NCBI GenBank assembly: GCA_023426225.1
Contig: JAFABD010000088.1
Location: 1 to 37,688, forward strand
Reading direction: 5' to 3'
Source of the DNA: Pseudomonadota bacterium
Lineage (GTDB): Bacteria > Pseudomonadota > Alphaproteobacteria > Sphingomonadales > Sphingomonadaceae
Length of the DNA stretch: 37,688 nucleotides
Part shown: positions 17,068-24,846 of the stretch, piece after piece
How positions within the stretch are numbered: position 1 is the stretch's first letter
How the letters are laid out: each line of letters begins with the position of its first letter
Notes under the pieces: generated by a model
What the model saw: the letters and a program-made list of their open reading frames with translations, nothing else
Databases searched by the model: none
What the model was told of the DNA's origin: nothing
Program-made: the position numbers and the translations under genes

Positions 17068-18210
17068 ATGCCGTATGCCATGGCTAAGCCCCGCATTCTG
17101 TTGATCTTCGGCACACGGCCCGAGGGCATCAAGCTGTTTCCCGTCGTCCAGGCGCTGCGCGCGCATGGCGGGATGGAGGTTCGGACCTGCATCACCGCAC
17201 AACACCGCGGCTTGCTCGATCAGGTTCTGGCGATCGCCGGACTGACGCCGGACCACGACCTCGACCTGATGACCCCCGGCCAGTCGCTCGACGCCTTGAG
17301 CGCCCGGCTGCTCACCGGCCTCGGCGCCATCCTCGACGCCGAAAGACCCGATCGGGTGATCGTTCAGGGCGACACCGCCACGGCAATGATCGGTGCGCTC
17401 GTCGCCTATTATCGCAAGATCCCCGTGGGACATGTCGAGGCGGGTCTGCGCTCGGGCGACATCTACCAGCCCTGGCCCGAGGAGGTGAACCGCCGCATCG
17501 TCGCGCCGATCGCCGATCTGCATTTCGCCCCCACTGAAACCGCGGCCGCCGCACTCCGCCGCGAGAATATCGATCCGGCGACGATCCACGTCACCGGCAA
17601 CACCGTGATCGACGCGCTGCTGGCGACGCGGACGCGGATCGCGGCCGATCCGACGCTTGCCGCCGGGCTCGATCCGATCGTCGCCCGGTTCGCCGGGCGA
17701 CGCATCATCCTGGTGACAACGCATCGGCGCGAGAATTTCGGCCCCGCCATGGCGGGGATCGCCGAGGCAATCCGCCGGATCGCTGACCGCCCGGACATTG
17801 CGGTACTGTTCCCGATGCATCCGAATCCCAACGTCGCCAGCGTGATGGAGGCAAAGCTGGGCCAGGCCGACAATATCGCGCGGATCGACCCGCTCGATTA
17901 TCCGCACTTCATCCGCGCGCTCGACCTTGCCCATCTGGTGCTCACCGATTCCGGCGGTGTTCAGGAGGAGGCACCCGCACTCGGCAAGCCCGTGCTGGTG
18001 ATGCGCGAAACGACTGAGCGTCCGGAGGGCGTGGCCGCCGGCACCGCTCGACTGATCGGGACCGATCCCGATCGGATCGTTTCCGAAATTTCAACCCTGC
18101 TCGACGATAGCAGCGCTTATTCGGGCATGGCACGCGCGCACAATCCGTTCGGCGACGGCCATGCCGCGGCGCGTATCGCGGGAATCATCGCCAATGGCTT
18201 CGGACTCTGA
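17068..18210 (+). CDS. wecB: UDP-N-acetylglucosamine 2-epimerase (non-hydrolysing)
   Basis: A 380-aa cytoplasmic enzyme converting UDP-GlcNAc to UDP-ManNAc. The family motifs are present: FGTRPEGIKLFPVVQAL at the start, GDTATAMIGALVAYY, then HVEAGLRSGD with WPEEVNRRIV, THRRENFG, LTDSGGVQEEAPALGKPVL, and the RETTERPEGV motif of the nucleotide site. Two starts are possible, ATG 17068 and ATG 17080 (MAKPRILL); neither has a strong ribosome site. Its 3' end overlaps wecC by 17 nt, so the two are coupled and make UDP-ManNAc and then UDP-ManNAcA for a surface glycan. Confidence 0.94.
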   Translation: MPYAMAKPRILLIFGTRPEGIKLFPVVQALRAHGGMEVRTCITAQHRGLLDQVLAIAGLTPDHDLDLMTPGQSLDALSARLLTGLGAILDAERPDRVIVQGDTATAMIGALVAYYRKIPVGHVEAGLRSGDIYQPWPEEVNRRIVAPIADLHFAPTETAAAALRRENIDPATIHVTGNTVIDALLATRTRIAADPTLAAGLDPIVARFAGRRIILVTTHRRENFGPAMAGIAEAIRRIADRPDIAVLFPMHPNPNVASVMEAKLGQADNIARIDPLDYPHFIRALDLAHLVLTDSGGVQEEAPALGKPVLVMRETTERPEGVAAGTARLIGTDPDRIVSEISTLLDDSSAYSGMARAHNPFGDGHAAARIAGIIANGFGL

Positions 18211-19486
18211 TCTCAAGGTTGCCGTTCTCGGGCTCGGCTATATCGGCCTTCCGACGGCTGCCGTCATAGCGCGCAGCGGCGCGCAGGTGCTCGGCATCGA
18301 CGTCGACGCGCATGTCGTCGAAACGGTCAATTCGGGCCGCGTACACATCGAGGAGATCGACCTCGACGGTCTCGTTTCGGGCGTCGTCGCCCGTGGCAAG
18401 CTGCGCGCGGCGCTGACGGTCGAACCTGCGGACGTCTTCGTCATCGCGGTGCCGACGCCGTTCCGCGAAAATCATGCCCCCGATATCCGTCATGTGCTCG
18501 ACGCCGCGCGGATGGTTGCGACGGTGCTCAAGCATGGCGACATCGTCGTGCTCGAATCGACCTCCCCCGTCGGCACCACCGAACAGGTGGCGGCATTGAT
18601 CGCCAAACAGCGCCCAGACCTCCGCATTCCCGGCCACTGCACCGGGTCGCCCGACGTCGCGATCGCCTATTGTCCCGAACGCGTGCTTCCGGGACGCATC
18701 CTCGTCGAACTGATCGACAACGACCGCGTGATCGGCGGCATCACGCCGCGCTGCGCGCGCAAAGCGCTGCAATTCTATCGCCGGTTCGTGCGCGGTGCGT
18801 GCGTCACCACGTCCGCCAAGGCTGCGGAAATGACCAAGCTTGCGGAAAACGCCTTCCGCGACGTCAACATCGCCTTCGCCAACGAACTGTCGCTCGTCGC
18901 CGAGCAGATGGGGGTCGATGTGTGGGAGGTGATTCGCCTCGCCAATCGCCACCCGCGCGTCAACATTCTCTCGCCCGGACCCGGGGTCGGCGGCCATTGC
19001 ATCGCGGTAGACCCGTGGTTCCTGGTCAGCGCCGCGCCGTCGCGTACCCCGCTGATCCGTACCGCGCGCGAAGTGAATGACGGCAAGGTCGGCCATGTCG
19101 TCGAACAGGCTGCGGCGTTGATCGCGGCCGGCGCGCGTCGCGTCGCGTGCTTGGGCCTCGCCTTCAAGGCGAATATCGACGACTTCCGCGAGAGCCCGGC
19201 GCTCAAGGTCGCGACGGCGCTCGCCCGCCGTTTCGGCGACCGGGTCGCGATCGTCGAGCCCTATGCCCGCACGCTCCCATCGAAGCTGGCCGAAACGGGC
19301 GCCGAGCTTATCGACATCGATACCGCGCTGGAGACGTGCGACACGCTGATCGTTCTCGTCGATCACGACGTGTTCCGCTCGATCCCGCTCGAGGAACGCG
19401 CCGGCAAGCGGGTATACGACACGCGCGGGATCTGGCCGGACCAGCCGAATCCCGCGGAGCCGCCGGCGCTGCGTCTCGCGGGCTGA
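18194..19486 (+). CDS. wecC: UDP-N-acetyl-D-mannosamine dehydrogenase
   Basis: A 430-aa enzyme that oxidises UDP-ManNAc twice to UDP-ManNAcA using NAD. The Rossmann motif is VLGLGYIGLPTAAVIA. TPFRENHAPD and ESTSPVGTTEQV follow, then CPERVLPGRILVELIDNDRV, which is typical of WecC rather than Ugd. The catalytic Cys lies in GVGGHCIAVDPWFL, and the C-terminal UDP-binding domain begins with CLGLAFKANIDDFRESPALK. The start at ATG 18194 overlaps wecB by 17 nt. The stop is 12 bp from the stop of the convergent M48 protease gene. Confidence 0.95.
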   Translation: MASDSDLKVAVLGLGYIGLPTAAVIARSGAQVLGIDVDAHVVETVNSGRVHIEEIDLDGLVSGVVARGKLRAALTVEPADVFVIAVPTPFRENHAPDIRHVLDAARMVATVLKHGDIVVLESTSPVGTTEQVAALIAKQRPDLRIPGHCTGSPDVAIAYCPERVLPGRILVELIDNDRVIGGITPRCARKALQFYRRFVRGACVTTSAKAAEMTKLAENAFRDVNIAFANELSLVAEQMGVDVWEVIRLANRHPRVNILSPGPGVGGHCIAVDPWFLVSAAPSRTPLIRTAREVNDGKVGHVVEQAAALIAAGARRVACLGLAFKANIDDFRESPALKVATALARRFGDRVAIVEPYARTLPSKLAETGAELIDIDTALETCDTLIVLVDHDVFRSIPLEERAGKRVYDTRGIWPDQPNPAEPPALRLAG

Positions 19487-19498
19487 CGGCCCCGCGCG

Positions 19499-20554
19499 TC
19501 AACGCGCCCGGACGAGCAGCGCCTGCCAATCGCCGTCGAGCGGACGGTCGCGCACTGCCACCAACGGCGGCATGATCGGTCGCGGCGTATCGGCAGCGAT
19601 TCGCCCGATCTCGGCACTCAGCGTCGCCACGCGGTCGCGCCAACCCGGATGCGAGCGGCTGCGAAAGATGCCGCCCGCCCGGCTCGGACCGAAATGGCGC
19701 CAGAAATCGACCGCGGCCCGCGGATCGATCCCGGCGTTGACCAGCAGATAGACCGATAACAGGTCGGCCTCGATCTCGGTCTGGCGGAAATATTTCACGT
19801 TGGCACCGAAGCCGGAGAGCAATCCATAATCGACCCCCCGTGCCTCGAGCCGGTCGCGATGGTGAAGGATGTTGTGCGCAAATTCGTGCGCGACGACCGC
19901 AGCGAACTGCGGTTCGGGATACGCCTGCAGAAAGCGCGCGCTCACCTGCACCATCGTACCGTCTGCCGAAGCATTGAAGTCCTGCCCAAGCCGCAATTCG
20001 AAACGGGTTCGGCAGATGGGTTCGGGAACGATCGTCAGCGTAATCGGCGCCCCGCCGCGAATCGCGGATATCACGACCGGTGCATCGACCGGCAACGCCG
20101 CGATCGCGAGCTGCGCGGCGACCAGGCGTTCGGTCGTGTTCGGATGTCCCGGCAGCGCGGCCGTGTCGACGCCCCCCACGCGGACGAGCGAATCATCGGG
20201 GCGGATGCCGGCGCGTGCCGCAGGGCTACCCGCCACTACCGCCTCGACCGCAACCGGCGCGGCAAAGGAAAAATGCCGTGCCGCCGCCGCCCGATTCGCG
20301 TCGTCGAACTGGTCGAGCGTATGCAGTTGGAGCCCCAGCCCGGGCTCGCGTCGATCGCACAGCGCGACGTTGGCACGCGCGAGCCGATAGCCGATGTAGG
20401 CCAGACGTCCATCCGCGTCCCGCACCGCCTCGAATACCGAAGCATCCGTCGTGGCGGCGGGCAAGGCAGTCGCTGCGGGCGCCGCCAGCGACACGGCGAG
20501 GCCAAGCAGCAGCGTCAGCCGCCCGCACCATTTGGCGATGTATCGTTCAACCAT
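19499..20554 (-). CDS. Secreted M48-family metalloprotease with PDZ domain
   Basis: A 351-aa protein with an N-terminal signal peptide (LTLLLGLAVSLAAPAATALP), so periplasmic. A PDZ-like domain spans about residues 95-175 (VEAVVAGSPAARAGIRPDDS and VRVGGVDT). The M48 zinc site follows: VVAHEFAHNILHHRDRL has HExxH, and EIEADLLSVYLL supplies the third ligand. The C-terminal part, with SHPGWRDRVATL, is typical of M48 proteases after the zinc site. PDZ-M48 proteins in proteobacteria are thought to act in envelope protein quality control, similar in outline to BepA or LoiP. The substrate is unknown. It is convergent with wecC and divergent from the leader region at 20641. Confidence 0.88.
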   Translation of the reverse strand: MVERYIAKWCGRLTLLLGLAVSLAAPAATALPAATTDASVFEAVRDADGRLAYIGYRLARANVALCDRREPGLGLQLHTLDQFDDANRAAAARHFSFAAPVAVEAVVAGSPAARAGIRPDDSLVRVGGVDTAALPGHPNTTERLVAAQLAIAALPVDAPVVISAIRGGAPITLTIVPEPICRTRFELRLGQDFNASADGTMVQVSARFLQAYPEPQFAAVVAHEFAHNILHHRDRLEARGVDYGLLSGFGANVKYFRQTEIEADLLSVYLLVNAGIDPRAAVDFWRHFGPSRAGGIFRSRSHPGWRDRVATLSAEIGRIAADTPRPIMPPLVAVRDRPLDGDWQALLVRAR

Positions 20555-20640
20555 CGGCCATCTTTAGCCTTTTCTAAGGACTGACAACAACGTCAACAGG
20601 GGCACCGCGATGGAAAAGATCAGGAATTCGTTTAACCGAC

Positions 20641-20669
20641 TTGGCTATATTGTTGCGCCGCGTTATAAA
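20641..20669 (+). promoter_or_regulatory. Predicted promoter of the leader and 75-aa protein
   Basis: TTGGCT (20641-20646) and TATAAA (20664-20669) are spaced by 17 bp. Transcription would begin near 20676 and give a leader of about 184 nt before the ATG at 20860. Confidence 0.5.
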
Positions 20670-20675
20670 ATGAGG

Positions 20676-20859
20676 GGTCCATGACGCGGGTCGTTGTTAT
20701 GGGCCGTCGGGGTTCGGATTCGACCGGCGCCGAATGTTGCATCCAAGCCACGACAAAAGCGTTTGTCGGGCTTGTGGTGCTTGGACTGTTGAGAAGTTCC
20801 CCTGCCTGTGTCATAGCGGGCAGGGACGAGAGCATCAAAGCTCGAAGAGGGAGTATTTT
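20676..20859 (+). promoter_or_regulatory. Structured 5' leader, candidate cis-regulatory RNA
   Basis: The stretch between the predicted promoter and the 75-aa gene has several stems in a row. TTCGG/CCGAA brackets about 20712-20735. A long hairpin at 20744-20774 pairs CAAGCC with GGCTTG and CGACAAA with TTTGTCG, with one bulged A and a 4-nt loop. A 7-bp CCCTGCC/GGCAGGG hairpin lies at 20800-20825. A small GAGC/GCTC stem just before the ribosome site could control access to it. A 75-codon open frame from 20681 also runs through the leader but looks incidental. I do not recognise the motif as a named riboswitch or thermometer. Confidence 0.45.
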
Positions 20860-21087
20860 ATGGTTTCCAAGCTTCTTTCGGCGGTTGCCGTTGCGGCCAT
20901 GGCCGTGACCCCGGTCGTGGCTTCGGCCAACCCGGCCGCCAGCCTGTCGCTGACCCGCGCTTCGACCAAGGGCGACAAGGGCAGCGAACTGGCTCCGGCC
21001 GTGATCATCGGCGTCCTCGCGACGGCGGCGATTGTCGGTGGCGCGATCGCGCTCGCTGACAACAGCGACAGCCCCGACAGCAAGTAA
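20860..21087 (+). CDS. 75-aa exported or membrane protein of unknown function
   Basis: A small protein with a clear signal peptide (KLLSAVAVAAMAVTPVVASA, cleavage near residues 22-24). A short polar linker (SLTRASTKGDKGSELAP) is followed by one hydrophobic helix (VIIGVLATAAIVGGAIALA) and an acidic C-terminal tail ending DNSDSPDSK. After processing it would be a single-span or tail-anchored peptide of about 50 residues. The ATG at 20860 has a strong AGAGGGAG site 6 nt upstream. It has its own predicted promoter and a strong terminator, so it is a single-gene unit. Proteins of this layout are familiar from sphingomonads as hypothetical proteins; the function is unknown to me. Confidence 0.8.
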   Translation: MVSKLLSAVAVAAMAVTPVVASANPAASLSLTRASTKGDKGSELAPAVIIGVLATAAIVGGAIALADNSDSPDSK

Positions 21088-21113
21088 GTTTCGACTTACT
21101 GTCAGGTTTAGGG

Positions 21114-21150
21114 AGTGGCGGTCGGGTTTCCGGCCGCCACTTTCTTTTTG
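21114..21150 (+). terminator. Intrinsic terminator of the 75-aa gene
   Basis: AGTGGCGG (21114-21121) pairs with CCGCCACT (21134-21141). The stem extends by a T-G wobble and CGG/CCG around a GTTT loop, and TTTCTTTTT follows. It begins 26 bp after the stop codon. Confidence 0.88.
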
Positions 21151-21343
21151 CGGCAAAGCATCGCTGTTACGTTTGGCGCCGCCTTTCCTCCCCGGAATTG
21201 GTTGGGAGCGAGCGGTGCCGCTACCCGCCTGCTCTATGCGCGCGGCGCAGCCGTTGAGGCAGGGTGGGCACTGCGCCCGAAACGCCCTGCCCCCGATCAT
21301 TCATCACAATATGGAAGATAGACGGAAGCCCGCCCCGCGACGG

Positions 21344-22126
21344 TCAGGCCGCGTCGGCGCGCAAGCCCTCCGCGCGGATCGTCCAGCGCTGGTCGCCTTC
21401 GAAACCCATCGCGGTCAACACGCCGCTGGCATAGGCGCCGGTGTCGAGGCCGATCCGGAACGGCTGTTCCTCAACGGTTTCAAAGATCGTGTGGCCATGC
21501 ACCACGACCTTTTCGGGCCGTTCGCGGCTCTCCAGAAATTCCTGGCGGATCCAGCGCAGGTCCGACGGCTTCTGCGCCGCAAGCGGCACACCAGGACGCA
21601 CCCCGGCATGGACGAACACATAATCGCCGATCTCGATCATGTCCTCGAACGCCGCGACAAAGGCGACATGCGCCTCGGGAACGCGCGCGCCGAAAAGCGT
21701 CATCAGCGTATCGTAATCGGCATCGTCATACGCGCGCGGGCTGACGCCATAGCTGAGGATCGTCTCCTTGCCCCCGATCCGCGTAAAGAAGGTGAGTGCC
21801 TTCCGATCGCCGCCCAGCGCCTTGAGAAAAACCTCCTCGTGGTTCCCCTGGATGAAGCGGTAGCGCGAGTCGTTCGCCGCAAGCAGGCGGGCCGTCTCGA
21901 CCACCTCCGCCGAAGCAGGGCCGCGATCGACCAGATCGCCCAGGAAAATGACCTGCGTGTCGGCAGGGCCGCGCCGCGAATCATCGGCGGCGATCTGCGC
22001 GAGCAGATCGTGCATCAGGTCGGCACGACCATGAATGTCGCCAATGGCATAGACGCGCGCACCGTCGGGGACCCGCGCGACAGGCGCCTTCTTGTTGCGT
22101 CGGAACGAAAACAGGTCACCAAACAT
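21344..22126 (-). CDS. Metallophosphoesterase, serine/threonine protein phosphatase (PPP) type
   Basis: A 260-aa cytoplasmic protein with the calcineurin-like metal-binding motifs in order: YAIGDIHGRADLM (about residues 26-38), VIFLGDLVDRGPAS (about 58-71) and RFIQGNHEEVFL (about 88-99). Later come VFVHAGVRPGVPL and VVHGHTIFETV, which provide metal-ligand histidines, and DTGAYASGVLTAM. These match bacterial PPP-type phosphatases that act on phosphoproteins or on diadenosine polyphosphates (ApaH-like). The substrate cannot be told from sequence. The upstream 210 bp on the same strand contain a perfect 7-bp palindrome, GCGACGA/TCGTCGC at 22209-22227. It was placed after the FKBP gene but the two appear to be separate units. 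Confidence 0.9.
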   Translation of the reverse strand: MFGDLFSFRRNKKAPVARVPDGARVYAIGDIHGRADLMHDLLAQIAADDSRRGPADTQVIFLGDLVDRGPASAEVVETARLLAANDSRYRFIQGNHEEVFLKALGGDRKALTFFTRIGGKETILSYGVSPRAYDDADYDTLMTLFGARVPEAHVAFVAAFEDMIEIGDYVFVHAGVRPGVPLAAQKPSDLRWIRQEFLESRERPEKVVVHGHTIFETVEEQPFRIGLDTGAYASGVLTAMGFEGDQRWTIRAEGLRADAA

Positions 22127-22297
22127 GGTGATTACGCCCTAACCCGGATCGGCTGAACCGGCGATTGCGGAGCATGATGGCCGAACGGCCGACCGATGCA
22201 TAACCGCAGCGACGACATGATCGTCGCGATGCGGGGAATATTTTGAACGGTTCGCTGCAATATCGACGAGCAGCGGCTGCCGCCGGATCACGAGCAT

Positions 22298-22324
22298 GAG
22301 CCGGCGCCCGATGGCCGCCGGCTC
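22298..22324 (-). terminator. GC-rich hairpin after the FKBP gene, possible terminator
   Basis: A perfect 9-bp stem, GAGCCGGCG (22298-22306) with CGCCGGCTC (22316-22324), and a 9-nt loop, lies 13 bp after the stop of the FKBP gene. There is no clear T-run on the minus strand, so it may instead protect the 3' end or act with Rho. Confidence 0.4.
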
Positions 22325-22336
22325 CAGCGGTATCGC

Positions 22337-22945
22337 TCAGCGGCCGGAACCACCCTGCGGCGCACCACCCTGCTGCTGCATTTGCATCTGCTGCTGCATC
22401 ATCATTTCGCGCACCTTGGCCGCGGGAATGATGCGCTCGGGCGTGATGGTGAAGATCAGCATCGCATCCGGCGACACGGTCTCGGGATCGGGGCTGCGCA
22501 TTCCCGGCGCGCCATAGGCCAGCTTCGCCGGAATCCACAGGCGATAGGTGCCGCCACGCTGCATCAGTTTCAGGCCTTCGATGAAGCCCGGAATCGCGCT
22601 GCCCTGGGCGACCGGAAAGGGCGCGGGACGATCGCTCTTGTCGAAAACTCGCCCGTCGCGGAACTTGCCCTCATAGCTGACGAGCGCATAGTCGCCCTCG
22701 GCCACAACCGGACCATCGCCGGGCTTGATCACCTGATACTGGAGCCCCGACGGGGTGGTGTGCACCCCGGCGCGCCCAGCGTTCCAGACGAGGAAATCGG
22801 CATCGCTGCCCTTCAGGGCAACCTGCTCACGCGTTCCCAGCCAGGCGAGCGCAAAGGCGAGCGCCAGCGCCGCCACGACACCGATCCAGATCCAGGTCTT
22901 GTAGCTGGACTTGACAGGCTGGAGAGGGACGGCGGTCACGGACAT
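22337..22945 (-). CDS. FKBP-type peptidyl-prolyl cis-trans isomerase, membrane-anchored
   Basis: A 202-aa protein with one N-terminal membrane helix (WIWIGVVAALALAFALAWL, about residues 18-36) and a periplasmic FKBP domain at about 65-170. Typical parts are TPSGLQYQVIKPGDGPV, YEGKFRDGRVFDKSD, IPGFIEGLKLMQRGGTYRLW and IPAKLAYG. It would speed prolyl isomerisation during envelope protein folding. The C-terminal tail is low-complexity, rich in Met and Gln (MMMQQQMQMQQQGG), encoded by repeated CAG/ATG-type codons. I chose the ATG at 22945 because AAGGTGA lies 7 nt upstream. The frame runs 13 codons further to 22984 without support. It follows rpsU on the same strand. Confidence 0.93.
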   Translation of the reverse strand: MSVTAVPLQPVKSSYKTWIWIGVVAALALAFALAWLGTREQVALKGSDADFLVWNAGRAGVHTTPSGLQYQVIKPGDGPVVAEGDYALVSYEGKFRDGRVFDKSDRPAPFPVAQGSAIPGFIEGLKLMQRGGTYRLWIPAKLAYGAPGMRSPDPETVSPDAMLIFTITPERIIPAAKVREMMMQQQMQMQQQGGAPQGGSGR

Positions 22946-23040
22946 GGCAGGTTCACCTTGGTTGACGGGTAATGCCCCGCCCAAAGCACAAGAAGGTCAC
23001 GACAGGCAAGGCGGCCCTTCGACCGCCCTGCCCCACGGCC

Positions 23041-23247
23041 TTAACGGGCGCTGTCGCGCTCGATGCGCTTGCGCTCCAGCTTGCGCGCACGACGCACAGC
23101 GGCCGCCCGCTCACGAGCGCGCTTTTCGCTGGGCTTCTCGTAATGACGGCGCAGCTTCATCTCGCGATAAACGCCTTCACGCTGCAGCTTCTTCTTGAGC
23201 GCCCGCAGCGCCTGGTCGACGTTATTGTCGCGAACGATGATTTGCAT
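23041..23247 (-). CDS. rpsU: 30S ribosomal protein S21 (bS21)
   Basis: A 68-aa basic protein of the small subunit, near the anti-Shine-Dalgarno end of 16S rRNA, needed for initiation on many mRNAs. The sequence starts MQIIVRDNNVDQALRALKKK and has the core LQREGVYREMKLRRHYEKPS followed by an Arg/Lys/Ala-rich tail, as in alphaproteobacterial bS21. The frame upstream to 23394 is not conserved. Its predicted promoter is at 23321-23349. A GC-rich inverted repeat at about 23007-23034 follows the stop but lacks a T-run. Confidence 0.97.
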   Translation of the reverse strand: MQIIVRDNNVDQALRALKKKLQREGVYREMKLRRHYEKPSEKRARERAAAVRRARKLERKRIERDSAR

Positions 23248-23320
23248 AAGGCCGTACAGCTCCGATCTTATTTCAATAGAATAGGGTTCGCCGGAACATG
23301 GGTTGCGGCGTCGAGCGGCC

Positions 23321-23349
23321 CACCTAACAGCCGAACCGGGATTTTTCAA
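23321..23349 (-). promoter_or_regulatory. Predicted sigma70-type promoter of rpsU
   Basis: On the minus strand TTGAAA (23349-23344) is followed after 17 bp by TAGGTG (23326-23321). The start of transcription would be near 23314, with a leader of about 65 nt before the rpsU ATG. Confidence 0.55.
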
Positions 23350-23531
23350 GCATGAGTCTTTGCGGATCCGGCCAAAACCGCGCCTTTTTCGCAACGACGG
23401 CGCCGCACGGCGCCCGGATGGCGGAGGACGCTATGGGCGGGACGCATGTTGGCCGAGTCGCTCGCGTCGCACGGGCGATTCGGCAAAGCCCGACCGCTTT
23501 CGACGGGCAGACGCTTTGCTATAGACGTGCA

Positions 23532-24827
23532 ATGGCAGCCCGTACCCCGTCCGTCCAGCCCCGTCACCGTCTGCGCTCGATCCTGGGCGGATCGGCGGGC
23601 AACCTGGTCGAATGGTACGACTGGTACGCCTACTCGGCCTTCACCCTCTATTTCGCACCGCATTTCTTCCCCGCGGGCGATCGAACGACGCAGTTGCTCA
23701 ACACCGCGGGCGTGTTCGCCGTCGGCTTCCTGATGCGCCCGATCGGGGGGTGGATGATGGGCATCTACGGCGATCGGCACGGCCGAAAAGCAGGGCTCAC
23801 CCTTTCGGTCACACTGATGTGCCTGGGGTCGCTCATCATCGCCGTCTGCCCCGGCTATGCGACGATCGGCGCGCTCGCGCCGGCACTGCTGGTGCTCGCC
23901 CGCCTGCTTCAGGGGTTATCGGTGGGCGGCGAATATGGCGCCAGCGCAACCTATCTGTCCGAAATGGCCGGACGCAATCATCGCGGTTTCTTCTCCAGCT
24001 TCCAGTATGTCACGCTGATCGCGGGACAGCTCACCGCACTCCTCGTCCTGCTGGTGCTTCAGGCGCTGCTTCCCGAAACCGAGCTTGACGCGTGGGGTTG
24101 GCGAATTCCATTCGCGATCGGCGGCGTGCTGGCGGTGCTCGTCTTCTGGCTGCGGCGACGGCTGGAGGAAACGCCCAGCTTCACCAACGCGCAACGCCAA
24201 GCGGGCGGCCGCACCGGTTTCACCCCGCTGCTGCGCCAACATCCGCGCGAGGCAGCGACGGTCATGCTGCTGACTGCGGGCGGAACGCTCGCCTTCTACG
24301 CCTACTCGATCTACCTTCAGAAATTCCTTGTGGAGACGAGCGGGTTCAGCCGCGCGGTCGCAACCCAGGTCAATGCCGCCGCGCTGTTCGTGTTCATGCT
24401 GCTGCAACCGCTCGCCGGCGCGCTGTCGGACCGGATCGGCCGCAAGCCGTTGATGGTCGCGTTCGGGGTGCTGGGCGTGCTCGGCACCTATCCGTTGTTC
24501 CTGGCGCTCGAACAGGTTCGCAGCCCCGTCGCCGCGTTCGCGTTGATGCTGTCGGCGCTGGTGATCGTGACCGGCTACACCGCGATCAACGCCGTGGTGA
24601 AGGCCGAGATGTTCCCGGCGCATATCCGCACGCTCGGGGTCGCCCTGCCCTATGCGATCGCAAATGCACTGTTCGGGGGAACGGCCGAATATGTCGCCTT
24701 GTGGCTGAAGCACGCCGGCGTCGAACGCGCCTTCTACGGCTATGTCACGCTGATGATCGGGGTGTCGCTCGTCACCTATCTGCGTATGCGCGACACGCGT
24801 GAAACCAGCCGAATTACAGAGGACTGA
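23532..24827 (+). CDS. MFS transporter, metabolite:H+ symporter (MHS) family, KgtP-like
   Basis: A 431-aa inner-membrane transporter with 12 predicted spans. The family opening is clear: SILGGSAGNLVEWYDWYAYS, typical of MHS members such as alpha-ketoglutarate permease and ProP. The MFS signature GDRHGRKAGLTLSV is between spans 2 and 3, with a second copy SDRIGRKPLMV between spans 8 and 9. LLQGLSVGGEYGASATYLSE is the MHS motif in span 5. The likely substrate is a dicarboxylate or related acid, but this cannot be fixed from sequence. I chose the ATG at 23532; the open frame before it (from 23352) is not conserved and overlaps the rpsU promoter. The ribosome site is weak. Confidence 0.88.
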   Translation: MAARTPSVQPRHRLRSILGGSAGNLVEWYDWYAYSAFTLYFAPHFFPAGDRTTQLLNTAGVFAVGFLMRPIGGWMMGIYGDRHGRKAGLTLSVTLMCLGSLIIAVCPGYATIGALAPALLVLARLLQGLSVGGEYGASATYLSEMAGRNHRGFFSSFQYVTLIAGQLTALLVLLVLQALLPETELDAWGWRIPFAIGGVLAVLVFWLRRRLEETPSFTNAQRQAGGRTGFTPLLRQHPREAATVMLLTAGGTLAFYAYSIYLQKFLVETSGFSRAVATQVNAAALFVFMLLQPLAGALSDRIGRKPLMVAFGVLGVLGTYPLFLALEQVRSPVAAFALMLSALVIVTGYTAINAVVKAEMFPAHIRTLGVALPYAIANALFGGTAEYVALWLKHAGVERAFYGYVTLMIGVSLVTYLRMRDTRETSRITED

Positions 24828-24846
24828 GGGAACGGCGCCGCCCCGG

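Noticed and set aside
20681..20908. 75-codon open frame inside the structured leader
   Set aside because: Unconserved-looking composition and it overlaps the better-supported 75-aa gene in another frame; kept only as a remark on the leader.
21152..21343. Possible small RNA in the GC-rich gap before the phosphatase gene
   Set aside because: I tried 6S, SRP and tmRNA patterns and none fits; there is no promoter-terminator pair around it.
22340..22400. Repeated CTG/CAT triplets resembling a repeat array
   Set aside because: They simply encode the Met/Gln-rich tail of the FKBP protein.
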